Shown here: piece after piece, positions 35,519 to 43,914 of the stretch
Position numbering within the stretch: position 1 is the stretch's first letter
How the letters are laid out: every line of letters starts with the position of its first letter
DNA from: Pseudomonas sp. JAI120
Lineage (GTDB): Bacteria > Pseudomonadota > Gammaproteobacteria > Pseudomonadales > Pseudomonadaceae
DNA length: 64,000 nt
NCBI RefSeq assembly: GCF_014207255.1
Contig: NZ_JACHCZ010000003.1
Span: 556,813 to 620,812, forward strand
Direction: 5' to 3'
The notes under the pieces: model-generated
Seen by the model: only the letters and a program-made list of their open reading frames with translations
The model's database searches: none
What the model was told of the DNA's origin: nothing
Program-made: the position numbers and the translations under genes

Positions 35519-36163
35519 TTACGCGAGCCAATCCAGCGTCAGAATCAATCGGCGCTCATCCGCTTTCAGCGCGGGGGAGCGATGGATCAGGCCGTGGTCT
35601 TCGTTGCCATGCCATTTAGTGCCTTTGAGCAGCGCCACTTCACCGCACTGGATCTGTTCGATGCGCTGGCTCGGTTCGGCGTCCGGTTGGCTGAGCTTGC
35701 GGCGGTCCATCACCCCTTCGCGCAACCACTGGCTGCCGATGCCGGCATAGGTGGTGATCAGCCGCACCGGCACATGGTCAACGTGAAAACGGGGGCACAT
35801 GGCTTTATCCAGCAAACGCAGGCGCACACCGATGCGCTTGGCGCCGAGCAGGCACGCAAAGGCGCTGACCAGCCACGACACATCGGCGATAAAACCTTCG
35901 TAGCCTTCAAGATCGCGGTAACTGGACGCCAGACCGCGCAAGTTCGGCTCGGCGTCCTCGCTGTTGAGTTCGATCACCAGGGACTCGGCCAACGGCTCAT
36001 TGAGCGCCACCAGCAAAGCGCCGAACTCGGCGATATGCAACGGCAATTGACGCTGCCACAGCGCCAGGTTCACGCCATCTTCGAGAATATCGGACAGCGC
36101 CAGCGGGGTGTCACCACGGGTCTGGCGAACCACGGGGCGCAAGGGGATAACCGGTGCCAACAT
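35519..36163 (-). CDS. DUF1826 domain protein of the zinc-starvation operon
   Basis: A 214-residue soluble protein of family DUF1826. Conserved-looking features are CPRFHVDHVPVRLITTYAG, with His-x-Asp-His that might bind metal, and GTKWHGNEDHGLIHRSP. This resembles the metal and substrate centre of small iron-dependent cupin or succinyl-arginine-like proteins, but I cannot assign an activity. It overlaps zigA by one base and precedes the CobW gene. DUF1826 genes recur in Pseudomonas zinc islands, so a role in zinc scarcity is well supported by context. Confidence 0.82.
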   Translation of the reverse strand: MLAPVIPLRPVVRQTRGDTPLALSDILEDGVNLALWQRQLPLHIAEFGALLVALNEPLAESLVIELNSEDAEPNLRGLASSYRDLEGYEGFIADVSWLVSAFACLLGAKRIGVRLRLLDKAMCPRFHVDHVPVRLITTYAGIGSQWLREGVMDRRKLSQPDAEPSQRIEQIQCGEVALLKGTKWHGNEDHGLIHRSPALKADERRLILTLDWLA

Positions 36164-37368
36164 CAGGCAACCTCTTCGTACCAGGGACCAAACGGATCAG
36201 CCAGCAGGCGCCAACCTTCGACGCCCAGGGCCATTTCTTCATCGGTGAGCAAGCACGCGTCCAACTCGGTACGCATCCGCGCGAAGTCGATGTTCTGTCC
36301 GATAAACACCAGTTCCTGACGGCAGTCGCCGGTACTGAGCTGCCAGTTACCCATGATTGCCGCGACGCTTTCTTCGTCTTGGGGCCATTGGCTTTTCGGC
36401 ACAAAGCGCCACCAGCGTCCGGCAAACCCATGGCGCATCAAGCCACCGGCCTGGGACCAACTGCCGGCATCCTGATGCTTGCTGGCCAGCCAGAAAAAGC
36501 CCTTGGAACGCAGCAATTTACCGTTGACCCAAGGCCGGTCGATAAAGTCGAAGAAGCGTTGCGGATGGAAGGGGCGCCGTGCGCGATAAGCGGTGGACGC
36601 GATGCCGTACTCTTCGGTTTCCGGCACATGTTCACCACGCAACTCCTGCAACCAGCCTGGCGCTTGCGCGGCGCGTTCGAAGTCGAAGCGGCCGGTGTTG
36701 AGGATCTTGTTCAGCGGCACTTCGCCCATGACCATCGGGATGATTTCCGCCTGGGCATTGAGGCGCTCAAGGATCGCCATCAGCTCTTCGCGCTCACAGC
36801 TGCTGATCAGGTCGATCTTGCTGATCAGGATCACGTCGGCGAATTCGATCTGCTCAATCAACAGGTCGGTGATCGAGCGTTCGTCCTCCTCTCCAAGGGT
36901 TTCGCCCCGTGAGGCGAGGCTTTCGGCAGCCTGGTAGTCGAGCAGGAAGTTCATGCCGTCGACCACGGTGACCATGGTGTCCAAGCGCGCGATGTCGGCC
37001 AGGCTTTGCTCGTTTTCATCACGGAAGGTGAAGGTTTCAGCCACCGGCAACGGCTCGGAGATACCGGTGGATTCGATCAACAGGTAATCGAAGCGACCTT
37101 CCTTGGCGAGTTTTCCGACTTCTTCGAGCAAGTCTTCACGCAAGGTGCAGCAGATACAGCCGTTGCTCATCTCCACCAGTTTTTCTTCGGAACGGTTGAG
37201 GGTGACGTCACGCTGCACCTCGCTGCCGTCGATGTTGATTTCGCTCATGTCGTTGACGATCACCGCCACGCGCAGGTTTTCGCGGTTGCGCAGGACGTAG
37301 TTGAGCAGCGTGCTTTTACCGGCGCCGAGAAAGCCGGACAACACGGTAACGGGGAGACGATTGGGCAT
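36163..37368 (-). CDS. zigA: Zinc metallochaperone GTPase ZigA
   Basis: A 401-residue COG0523 GTPase of the zinc-starvation type. Walker A GFLGAGKS is at residues 12-19, Walker B region LLIESTGISEPLPVAETF at about 95-112, the zinc-binding motif GCICCTLREDLL at about 70-81, and SKID for guanine recognition. The large C-terminal domain (about 255-400) is typical of ZigA/YciC. In Acinetobacter and Pseudomonas, ZigA is induced by zinc limitation and is thought to move zinc to essential enzymes. It lies 27 bases downstream of dksA2. Confidence 0.93.
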   Translation of the reverse strand: MPNRLPVTVLSGFLGAGKSTLLNYVLRNRENLRVAVIVNDMSEINIDGSEVQRDVTLNRSEEKLVEMSNGCICCTLREDLLEEVGKLAKEGRFDYLLIESTGISEPLPVAETFTFRDENEQSLADIARLDTMVTVVDGMNFLLDYQAAESLASRGETLGEEDERSITDLLIEQIEFADVILISKIDLISSCEREELMAILERLNAQAEIIPMVMGEVPLNKILNTGRFDFERAAQAPGWLQELRGEHVPETEEYGIASTAYRARRPFHPQRFFDFIDRPWVNGKLLRSKGFFWLASKHQDAGSWSQAGGLMRHGFAGRWWRFVPKSQWPQDEESVAAIMGNWQLSTGDCRQELVFIGQNIDFARMRTELDACLLTDEEMALGVEGWRLLADPFGPWYEEVA

Positions 37369-37395
37369 CAGGTAATCCTCATCAGGGTTGGCCGG

Positions 37396-37800
37396 TCAAA
37401 TCGCCCGTTTATGGCGTTCGCGCAGCTCTTGACGTTCTTTGGCTTCGATACACAGGGTGGCGGTGGGGCGCAGCAGCAGACGTTGCAGGCCGATGGGCTC
37501 GCCCGTTTCGCGGCACCAGCCGTACTCGCCACGGGCGAGCAGTTCGAGGGCGTCGTCGATCTTGTCGAGCAGCTTCTTTTCCCGCTCCAGCAAGCGCAGT
37601 TGCCACTGGCGCTGTTCTTCGGCGCTGCCCACATCGGCCGGATCGCTGTTGGGCTCCTGCTCGCGCAGTAACAGGAATTCGCCCTCGATGCGCGCTTGCA
37701 GTTCATTGCGCTGAGTCAGCAACAGTTCGCGGAAAAAGCCCTGCTGGGCTTCATTCATATAGTCGGCGGGCGGCTGGGCCAGCAGGTCTTGTTCGGTCAT
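37396..37800 (-). CDS. dksA2: Zinc-independent DksA paralogue (DksA2)
   Basis: Binds RNA polymerase through its secondary channel and works with ppGpp, replacing zinc-finger DksA when zinc is scarce. The 134-residue protein has the coiled-coil with the tip segment NSDPADVGSAEEQRQ. In place of the four-Cys finger it has CRET followed 17 residues later by CIEA: the CxxT-x17-CxxA pattern known for DksA2, which does not need zinc. I chose ATG 37800; a perfect Zur-box palindrome lies 34-48 bases upstream. It is the first gene of the dksA2-zigA-DUF1826-cobW operon. Confidence 0.94.
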   Translation of the reverse strand: MTEQDLLAQPPADYMNEAQQGFFRELLLTQRNELQARIEGEFLLLREQEPNSDPADVGSAEEQRQWQLRLLEREKKLLDKIDDALELLARGEYGWCRETGEPIGLQRLLLRPTATLCIEAKERQELRERHKRAI

Positions 37801-37833
37801 AGGGAATGGGTCACGGGTCAGGCTGTGCTTTAA

Positions 37834-37848
37834 TGTTATAGTATAACA
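37834..37848. promoter_or_regulatory. Zur box between dksA2 and a small secreted protein gene
   Basis: The perfect 15-bp palindrome TGTTATAGTATAACA matches the Zur-box pattern of Pseudomonas. It lies 34 bases upstream of dksA2 and 80 bases upstream of the divergent gene at 37928, so one Zur dimer pair could silence both directions when zinc is plentiful. Confidence 0.88.
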
Positions 37849-37927
37849 ATACAAATAAGCCAATCCCCCTTGCTCGTTGCGACGAAGGGCGCAATGCTTG
37901 AACACTTCCCAGCCCCCGAGATCCCTT

Positions 37928-38296
37928 ATGAAATACCTGGTGTGCGCCCTGTTACTGGCAGCGGCAGGGCCTGCCTGCGCCCAAGCGCCAAGCTTGCTGG
38001 CCAATTGCACGCGCAGCGCCAACCTGTTGGCCTGTGTGGACCCGCTGGGCAATGCCTACAGCGTAGCGACGGTGGGCACCACCACGTATTTGCGCGGTTT
38101 CGAGGTGGTCGGTAAACGTTATTGGGCACAAACCAACAGCCGCTACGGGCAACTGACGTTCTTTACCGGCCTGGCGTCGGATGGGGAGGCATGGGTCGGC
38201 TACACGCGGCGGGTGGGCTGGACCACGATCAACCGGTTTTCCAGCTCCGGAGGCGCCACTGCCAAGTTCACGTGCAGCCGAATTACCGGCTGTTAG
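37928..38296 (+). CDS. Small secreted protein of unknown function in the zinc island
   Basis: A 122-residue protein with a clear signal peptide (MKYLVCALLLAAAGPACAQA, cleavage about residue 19). The mature part of about 100 residues is beta-rich, with four Cys (CTRS, LLACVD, and the pair FTCSRITGC at the end), able to form two disulfides in the periplasm. It has no His clusters or known metal motif that I can see. It is divergent from dksA2 across a perfect Zur box and ends by overlapping the amidase stop codon by four bases. A role in zinc scarcity is inferred from position; I do not recognise the family. Confidence 0.72.
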   Translation: MKYLVCALLLAAAGPACAQAPSLLANCTRSANLLACVDPLGNAYSVATVGTTTYLRGFEVVGKRYWAQTNSRYGQLTFFTGLASDGEAWVGYTRRVGWTTINRFSSSGGATAKFTCSRITGC

Positions 38297-39504
38297 GCCT
38301 GAGCATTCTTCTGTTCCTGCACCCAGGCCATGTAGCTGTTCATCGGCGGGTTCTTCTGGAAGTATTTTTTCAGGCCTTCGAACAAGCCATCCGCAACCGC
38401 TTGTTGATGGCGCGCCGTCACCAGGCGCTGGGCGTCCTGGGCGTTGGAGATAAAGCCGGTCTCCACCAGGATCGACGGCACGTCCGGTGACTTGAGCACC
38501 GCGAACCCCGCCTGCTCCACACGTTTCTGATGCAGGCTGGTGATGCTTTGCAGGCTCCCCAACACCGAGCTGCCCAGTTGCAGGCTGGACGCGATGGTGG
38601 CGTTCATCGACATATCAAGAATCACCCCGGCCAGCATCGGATCCTTATCCTTGAGATTGAGCAACGTGGTGGCGCCCAGCAAATCCGCGCCGTTTTCGCG
38701 CTGGGCCATAAAGCGCGCCGTGGCCGAGGTCGCGCCGCCCTCCGACAGCGCATACACCGAGGCGCCCGAGGCCGTGAGCCGTGGCGCGGCATCGGCATGC
38801 ACCGAGATGAACATATCGGCCTTGTGCTGACGGGCGATGTCCACGCGCTTGCGCAGCGGCACAAAGAAGTCGTCGTTACGCACCAGTTTCACGTCAAAAC
38901 CCTTTTCACGTTTCAAGCGCTTGGCCAGCAGTTGGGCGATCGACAGCACCACATCTTTTTCGCGCTGACCCTTGGACCCGACAGCACCGGGGTCTTTGCC
39001 GCCGTGGCCGGGGTCGACCACCACAATGATGTCGCGCTTGGGGTGCGCCTTGTCCACCGAAGCCACCAAGGGCACGGCTTCAGCAGCGATTTGACGCGGT
39101 GCACGGGTGGCGCTGGTCAGGTCCAGCACCAGGCGATGCCCCTGCCCGTCCTGAGGCGGCAATACAAAGCTGTTGAGCTGCATCGGCGCGGCCAGGTCAA
39201 GCACGATGCGTGTATCCGCCTTGCCGAAATGCCCCGAGCGAATCGAGGTGATCCCGCTGTTCTTCAGCTCAAGTTGAGAAAAGTCACCACTGAGGCCTGC
39301 GCCGCTCAGGTCGATGATCAGGCGTTCCGGGGCAGTCAGGGAGAACGTCTTGTATTGCACTGGGCCGCTAAGGTCGAACACCAGCCGCAGCTTGTCGTCC
39401 GAGCGCCACAGGCGTGCATTGCGGATCTGGGTCGCGTGGGCGGCGAACGGCAAAGCAAACAAAGGGCTGGCCAGGAGCAGGTGGAGGAGCTGACGTCTGT
39501 GCAT
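38293..39504 (-). CDS. N-acetylmuramoyl-L-alanine amidase (AmiC/AmiA-type), zinc-island paralogue
   Basis: Periplasmic amidase that cuts the bond between MurNAc and the stem peptide during cell separation. Signal peptide with twin Arg (MHRRQLLHLLLASP), an AMIN domain (about 25-125, RNARLWRSDDKLRLVFDLSG), and an Amidase_3 domain (about 160-385) with all zinc ligands visible: DPGHGGKDPG, QREKD, SVHADA, and VETGFISN. I chose ATG 39504 because it begins the signal peptide; ATG 39543 is possible. It is divergent from folE2 across a perfect Zur box. PAO1 has an amidase gene in the same island (PA5538). Why a zinc enzyme is induced by zinc loss is unclear; extra copies may compensate for poor loading. 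Confidence 0.9.
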   Translation of the reverse strand: MHRRQLLHLLLASPLFALPFAAHATQIRNARLWRSDDKLRLVFDLSGPVQYKTFSLTAPERLIIDLSGAGLSGDFSQLELKNSGITSIRSGHFGKADTRIVLDLAAPMQLNSFVLPPQDGQGHRLVLDLTSATRAPRQIAAEAVPLVASVDKAHPKRDIIVVVDPGHGGKDPGAVGSKGQREKDVVLSIAQLLAKRLKREKGFDVKLVRNDDFFVPLRKRVDIARQHKADMFISVHADAAPRLTASGASVYALSEGGATSATARFMAQRENGADLLGATTLLNLKDKDPMLAGVILDMSMNATIASSLQLGSSVLGSLQSITSLHQKRVEQAGFAVLKSPDVPSILVETGFISNAQDAQRLVTARHQQAVADGLFEGLKKYFQKNPPMNSYMAWVQEQKNAQA

Positions 39505-39586
39505 GACAAATACCGCGAATAAAGGAGCGTCCGTACTCGACATGACTAAAAAAAGGTCGGGGCAGAAAATTCATCGTCGACTCTAT

Positions 39587-39601
39587 TGTTATACTATAAC
39601 A
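39587..39601. promoter_or_regulatory. Zur box between the amidase and folE2
   Basis: The perfect 15-bp palindrome TGTTATACTATAACA differs from the box at 37834 only at the central base. It lies 31 bases upstream of folE2 and about 40 to 80 bases upstream of the amidase start, and is expected to control both directions. Confidence 0.9.
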
Positions 39602-39632
39602 TGTCGAATTATTTCCAACGATGGACCTGCTT

Positions 39633-40523
39633 ATGAATGCGCTGACTCTGCCGGATATTGCCGCGCAGGCTTCACGCCAAGCCTTGCCACTCGACTGGGT
39701 GGGCATGTGCGGCATCGCCCTGCCGATCCTCATCGATGGCCAGCGCCTGACCGCCACCGCCGATGCCGGCGTCAGCCTGGACGACGGCACCGCCCGTGGT
39801 ATTCATATGTCGCGCCTTTACCTGGCGCTGGAGATGCTCGACCAGCAGCCCATTACACCCGCACTTCTGCGCAATGTACTGCAGCGGTTTCTCGACAGTC
39901 ATGAAGATTTATCTAAGAACGCCTACCTGCGTCTGCACACGAATTTACTGCTGAAACGCCCCGCGCTGGTCAGCCCACTGGCCGGCTGGAAGGGCTACCC
40001 GGTGAGCATCGAGGCGCGCCTGGAAAACCAGATGTTCCACGTGGAACTAAAAATTGACGTTACCTATTCTTCAACCTGCCCCTGTTCCGCTGCCCTCGCC
40101 AGGCAGTTGATTCAGCAGCAATTTCTCCAAGACTTCGGCAACACGCCATTGCTGCATGAAGACGTATTGACCTGGCTCGGCAGCGCCAACGGTATCGTCG
40201 CCACGCCCCACAGCCAGCGCAGCAGCGCGCAGTTGCACGTGCACCTGCAAGGCGATCACCTGCCACTGACCGAGCTGATCAACGCTGCCGAAGCCGCCCT
40301 CGGCACAGCCGTACAAACCGCCGTAAAACGCGCGGACGAACAAGCCTTCGCCCTGGCCAACGGGCAGAACCTGATGTTCTGCGAAGACGCCGCACGCCGC
40401 CTTAACCTCGCCTTGAAACGCTCGGATGCCGTCAAAGCCTTCCACCTCAAAGTGATCCACGCCGAAAGCCTGCACGCGCACGATGCCGTGGCTGAAAGCC
40501 GCTGGACGAGAAACCCTTCATGA
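39633..40523 (+). CDS. folE2: GTP cyclohydrolase FolE2 (type IB)
   Basis: Catalyses the first step of folate synthesis, GTP to dihydroneopterin triphosphate, and replaces zinc-dependent FolE when zinc is low because it can use other metals. The 296-residue protein has the FolE2 hallmarks DWVGMCGIALPI, the catalytic Cys in TYSSTCPCSAALA, and FCEDAARRL near the C-terminus. I chose ATG 39633, 31 bases after the Zur box; ATG 39621 is an alternative. It leads an operon of seven genes and overlaps znuC by ATGA. Confidence 0.93.
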   Translation: MNALTLPDIAAQASRQALPLDWVGMCGIALPILIDGQRLTATADAGVSLDDGTARGIHMSRLYLALEMLDQQPITPALLRNVLQRFLDSHEDLSKNAYLRLHTNLLLKRPALVSPLAGWKGYPVSIEARLENQMFHVELKIDVTYSSTCPCSAALARQLIQQQFLQDFGNTPLLHEDVLTWLGSANGIVATPHSQRSSAQLHVHLQGDHLPLTELINAAEAALGTAVQTAVKRADEQAFALANGQNLMFCEDAARRLNLALKRSDAVKAFHLKVIHAESLHAHDAVAESRWTRNPS

Positions 40524-41188
40524 TCAGTTGCACCGCCTTGCGCTGGGGCGCCCCCGGCCAACCGCTCACTCCCGCCGTGGATTTCACCCTGGAAAAAGGC
40601 AGCCTCACCGGTGTGATCGGCCCCAACGGCTGCGGCAAAAGCAGCCTGCTCAAAGTCATCGCTGGCCTGCAAAAACCGTTGGCGGGCAAAGTGACCGTGG
40701 ATGTTCCACGCCGAGGTGGCCTGTCGTTCCTGCCCCAGCAACAGCACCTTGACCGTCAGTTCCCCATCAGCCTGCAAGAACTGGTCGCCGCCGGTCTATG
40801 GGGCACACGGCTCACCCCGCAACAACGCAGCGAACGCCTGCAAGCGGTACTGGAAGACTGGTGCCTCAGCGGTCTGGAACAGCGCCCGCTGATGGCGCTG
40901 TCAGGCGGCCAGCTACAACGCGCATTGCTCGCTCGCATGAGCCTTGCCGAGTCGCCAGTGTTGCTGCTTGACGAGCCCCATGCCGCTCTGGACGAAGAAG
41001 GCCAAGCGCTTTGCTGGAACCATATCCACGCCTGGCACGCCGAAGGCCGAACGTTGGTGGTGGTGTGCCATGACCTCGCCTCCGTACGCCATCACACCCA
41101 GCAAGTGGTGCAAATCAAAAGCAGTGGCTGTGTGTTCGGTTCCAGCAAAGAGTTGATCCGTCCGCAGCCGCACATGCAGGTGGCCTGA
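40520..41188 (+). CDS. znuC: Zinc ABC transporter ATP-binding protein (ZnuC-like)
   Basis: The ATPase of a zinc/manganese-class importer. The 222-residue protein has Walker A GPNGCGKSS at about 34-42, signature ALSGGQLQRAL, Walker B VLLLDEPHAALD and the switch His in VVCHD. It is overlapped by folE2 upstream and by the permease gene downstream, a tightly coupled cassette. Because the island sits away from a zur gene, this is probably an auxiliary high-affinity zinc system in addition to a canonical znuABC elsewhere. That is inferred. Confidence 0.92.
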   Translation: MISCTALRWGAPGQPLTPAVDFTLEKGSLTGVIGPNGCGKSSLLKVIAGLQKPLAGKVTVDVPRRGGLSFLPQQQHLDRQFPISLQELVAAGLWGTRLTPQQRSERLQAVLEDWCLSGLEQRPLMALSGGQLQRALLARMSLAESPVLLLDEPHAALDEEGQALCWNHIHAWHAEGRTLVVVCHDLASVRHHTQQVVQIKSSGCVFGSSKELIRPQPHMQVA

Positions 41189-42054
41189 TGCACTTCGCCG
41201 CCCATCTGTGGATGCCCTTCCTCGACTTCGTCTTCATGCGTCGCGCCCTTATGGGCGGGCTGGTGCTCGCCTGCAGCACCGCTCCGCTCGGCGTATTTCT
41301 GATCCTGCGCCGCATGAGCCTGATCGGTGACGCCGTCGCCCACGGCATATTGCCCGGCGCTGCACTGGGCTTCTGGTTCGCGGGCTTGAGCTTGCCCGCG
41401 CTGACCATCGGCGGCCTGGGCGCGGGCCTGAGCATGGCCGGCCTGTCGGCGTGGATCACCCGCCGCACCGGCCTGCGCGAAGACGCCAGCCTCGCCGCTA
41501 TCTATCCCATCTCCCTCGCCGCCGGCGTATTGATCCTGGGCCTGGCCGGCAAGCGCCTGGACCTGCTGCACCTGCTGTTCGGCTCTGCCCTGGCCGTCGA
41601 CGAAACCACCCTGACCGGCATGCTCTGGGTCTCCGGGTTCAGCCTGATCGCCATGGCGCTGATCTACAAACCGCTGCTGCTGGACACCCTCGACCCGCTG
41701 TTCCTGCAAACCGTCAGCCGCCTTGGCCCCCTGGCCCACGGCTTGTTCCTGACCCTGGTGGTACTGAACCTGGTGATTGGCTTCCAAGCCATCGGCGCCT
41801 TGATGGTGGTGGGATTGATGATGTTGCCGGCCATCGCTTCACGCTTCTGGAGCCGGCGCCTTCCGGTGTTGATCGCTGTATCGGCGGTGCTGGGATGCCT
41901 GTCGGTGTGGTTGGGTTTATTGCTGTCGTTCTACTTCTCGCTGCCCAGCGGCCCGGCGATTGTGCTGGTGGCTGGCGGTGGGTACCTGCTGTCCGTGGTC
42001 TTCGGTCCGGTGCACGGCTTGCTGCGCCGCCCGCCTTTGCTTACATCCCAATGA
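41188..42054 (+). CDS. znuB: Zinc ABC transporter permease (ZnuB-like)
   Basis: An ABC-3 family inner-membrane permease of 288 residues, with about eight hydrophobic segments. The RRMSLIGDAVAHGILPGAALG segment near residue 45-65 is the family signature and contains the ATPase-contact loop. It overlaps znuC by one base and is followed at 12 bases by the binding protein gene. It carries zinc from the periplasmic binding protein into the cytoplasm. Confidence 0.92.
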   Translation: MHFAAHLWMPFLDFVFMRRALMGGLVLACSTAPLGVFLILRRMSLIGDAVAHGILPGAALGFWFAGLSLPALTIGGLGAGLSMAGLSAWITRRTGLREDASLAAIYPISLAAGVLILGLAGKRLDLLHLLFGSALAVDETTLTGMLWVSGFSLIAMALIYKPLLLDTLDPLFLQTVSRLGPLAHGLFLTLVVLNLVIGFQAIGALMVVGLMMLPAIASRFWSRRLPVLIAVSAVLGCLSVWLGLLLSFYFSLPSGPAIVLVAGGGYLLSVVFGPVHGLLRRPPLLTSQ

Positions 42055-42065
42055 GGTGTTTCCCG

Positions 42066-42944
42066 ATGCGCGCTCTACTCGTGCTGTTCAGTCTGCTGCT
42101 GCCGCTGTCGATGGCCCAGGCCGCCGACAAACTCCAAGTGGTTACCAGCTTCAGTATTCTCGATGACATCACCCACCAGATCGGTGGCGAGCACATCCAG
42201 ATCAGCAACATGGTCGGCCCCGACGCCGATGCCCACACCTACGAGCCAACCCCGGACGATGCCAAGGCGCTGCTCAAGGCCAAGGTGATCATCAAGAACG
42301 GCCTGGGCTTCGAGCCGTGGCTGGATCGCCTGGTCACCAGCACCGAAACCAAGGCCACGGTGGTCACCGCCAGCAAAGGTGTGATCTCCCACACCATGGA
42401 GGAAGACGGCGAAACCATCCCCGACCCGCATGCCTGGCACAACCTGGCCAACGCCGAAATCTATGTGAACAACATCACCAAGGCGCTGGTAGCTGCCGAC
42501 CCGGCCAACAAGGCCGACTACCTGCGCAACAGCCAAGCCTACCTGAAGGAAATCTACCGCCTGCTGGCCGAAGCCAAGACCAAATTCGGCGCGCTGCCGC
42601 CGGGTAACCGTCGCATCGTTACCTCCCATGACGCCTTCGGCTACCTGGGCCAGGCCTATGGCATCCAGTTCCTGGCGCCGCAAGGCCTGTCCACCGAACG
42701 TGAACCGTCGGCCGCCGAAGTCGCCGCGCTGATCACCCAAATCCGCAAAGACAAGGTCAAGGCCGTGTTCATGGAAAACATCAAGGACTCGCGCCTGCTC
42801 AAGCAGATCGCCGATGAAAGCGGCGCGCAGATTGGCGGCACGCTGTACTCCGACGCTCTGGCCGCAGAAGGGCCGGCGAGCACCTTCATCGGGCTGTTCG
42901 AGTACAACCTCAACACCCTGTGCGCAGCGTTGAGCAAGCCATGA
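42066..42944 (+). CDS. znuA: Zinc ABC transporter substrate-binding protein (ZnuA-like)
   Basis: A periplasmic cluster A-I metal-binding protein of 292 residues. The signal peptide ends AQAADK. Putative metal ligands are in DADAHTYEPTPDD, DPHAWHNLAN, TSHDAFGYLGQ and LYSDALA, giving the usual three His and one Asp. The His-rich loop of E. coli ZnuA is reduced to a short acidic HTMEEDGE stretch. ATG 42066 follows GAGGTG at 7 bases; ATG 42051 overlaps the permease stop but is less well placed. The stop overlaps the hisI start. Confidence 0.92.
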   Translation: MRALLVLFSLLLPLSMAQAADKLQVVTSFSILDDITHQIGGEHIQISNMVGPDADAHTYEPTPDDAKALLKAKVIIKNGLGFEPWLDRLVTSTETKATVVTASKGVISHTMEEDGETIPDPHAWHNLANAEIYVNNITKALVAADPANKADYLRNSQAYLKEIYRLLAEAKTKFGALPPGNRRIVTSHDAFGYLGQAYGIQFLAPQGLSTEREPSAAEVAALITQIRKDKVKAVFMENIKDSRLLKQIADESGAQIGGTLYSDALAAEGPASTFIGLFEYNLNTLCAALSKP

Positions 42945-43354
42945 CCCTGAGCATGCTCGAACTGGAAGGGGCTGCCGTCGGCAGCCGCTTTCCACTCGCA
43001 GCAGTGCTCGACGCCCTGCCGTGGAACAGCGACGGCCTGATCGCCGCCATCGCCCAGCAACACGGCAGCGGCGAAGTGTTGATGTTGGCCTGGATGAATC
43101 GCCAGGCCCTCAACGAAACACTGGCTACCGGGCAGGTCTGCTATTGGTCGCGCTCGCGCCGACAGCTGTGGCGCAAAGGCGAAAGCTCCGGCCACTGGCA
43201 ACAGTTGGTGCAAGCGCGCCTGGATTGTGACGGCGACGCGGTACTGCTGATCGTCGACCAGCAAGGCCCGGCCTGCCACACCGGCCGCCACACCTGTTTC
43301 TACAACGCCATCGACGGCGCCTACGTTCACATCATTACGGAGCCAGTTGCATGA
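42941..43354 (+). CDS. hisI: Phosphoribosyl-AMP cyclohydrolase paralogue (HisI)
   Basis: A 137-residue HisI enzyme that opens the ring of phosphoribosyl-AMP in histidine synthesis. The active site is intact: RSRRQLWRKGESSG, LDCDGDAVLL and GPACHTGRHTCFYN hold the Cys zinc ligands and Asp magnesium ligands. Paralogues of HisI occur in zinc-starvation clusters as extra or altered copies of a zinc enzyme. The overlap by ATGA at both ends places it firmly in the znu operon. Whether it uses another metal cannot be read from the ligands. Confidence 0.88.
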   Translation: MTLSMLELEGAAVGSRFPLAAVLDALPWNSDGLIAAIAQQHGSGEVLMLAWMNRQALNETLATGQVCYWSRSRRQLWRKGESSGHWQQLVQARLDCDGDAVLLIVDQQGPACHTGRHTCFYNAIDGAYVHIITEPVA

Positions 43355-43911
43355 TCCGCAAGAACCCTTCCGGCGATCTGCCGGTGATTGCCGAATCGGC
43401 CTACGTCGACAAGACCGCGATCATCTGCGGCAAAGTCATCATCGGCGAGAATGTGTTTGTCGGCCCCTACGCCGTGATCCGCGCCGACGAAGTCGACGCC
43501 AGCGGCGCCATGGACCCGATCACCATCGGCGCCAATTCCAATATCCAGGACGGCGTGGTCATCCACTCCAAGTCCGGCGCGGCGGTGACGATAGGAGCAT
43601 TTACATCCATCGCGCATCGCTCCATCGTCCACGGCCCCTGCACCGTCGGCGACCGCGTATTTATCGGCTTCAACAGTGTGCTGTTCAATTGCGCCGTCGG
43701 CGATGGATGCGTGGTGCGCCATAACTCGGTGGTCGACGGCCGTGACTTGCCCGTCGCCTTCTACGTGCCCTCCACTACCCGTATCGGGCCGAATACCGAC
43801 TTGTCGCAATTCCCGCCGGTGAGTGTCAGCGCCTCGGAGTTTTCCGAAGACGTGGCACGTACCAACGTCGACCTGGTGCGCGGTTACAAAGCCCTGCAAA
43901 ACGAGTTCTGA
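43351..43911 (+). CDS. Gamma-class carbonic anhydrase family protein
   Basis: A 186-residue left-handed beta-helix protein with hexapeptide repeats. Metal ligands of the gamma class appear as IQDGVVIHS and TSIAHRSIVHG, with His residues about 24 positions apart, and VFIGFNSVLFNCAVGDG follows. Gamma-class enzymes can use iron or cobalt, which suits replacement of the zinc-only beta-class carbonic anhydrase during zinc limitation. PAO1 has the corresponding gene in the island (PA5540). It overlaps hisI by ATGA and is followed after 3 bases by pyrC2. Confidence 0.9.
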   Translation: MIRKNPSGDLPVIAESAYVDKTAIICGKVIIGENVFVGPYAVIRADEVDASGAMDPITIGANSNIQDGVVIHSKSGAAVTIGAFTSIAHRSIVHGPCTVGDRVFIGFNSVLFNCAVGDGCVVRHNSVVDGRDLPVAFYVPSTTRIGPNTDLSQFPPVSVSASEFSEDVARTNVDLVRGYKALQNEF

Positions 43912-43914
43912 GCC

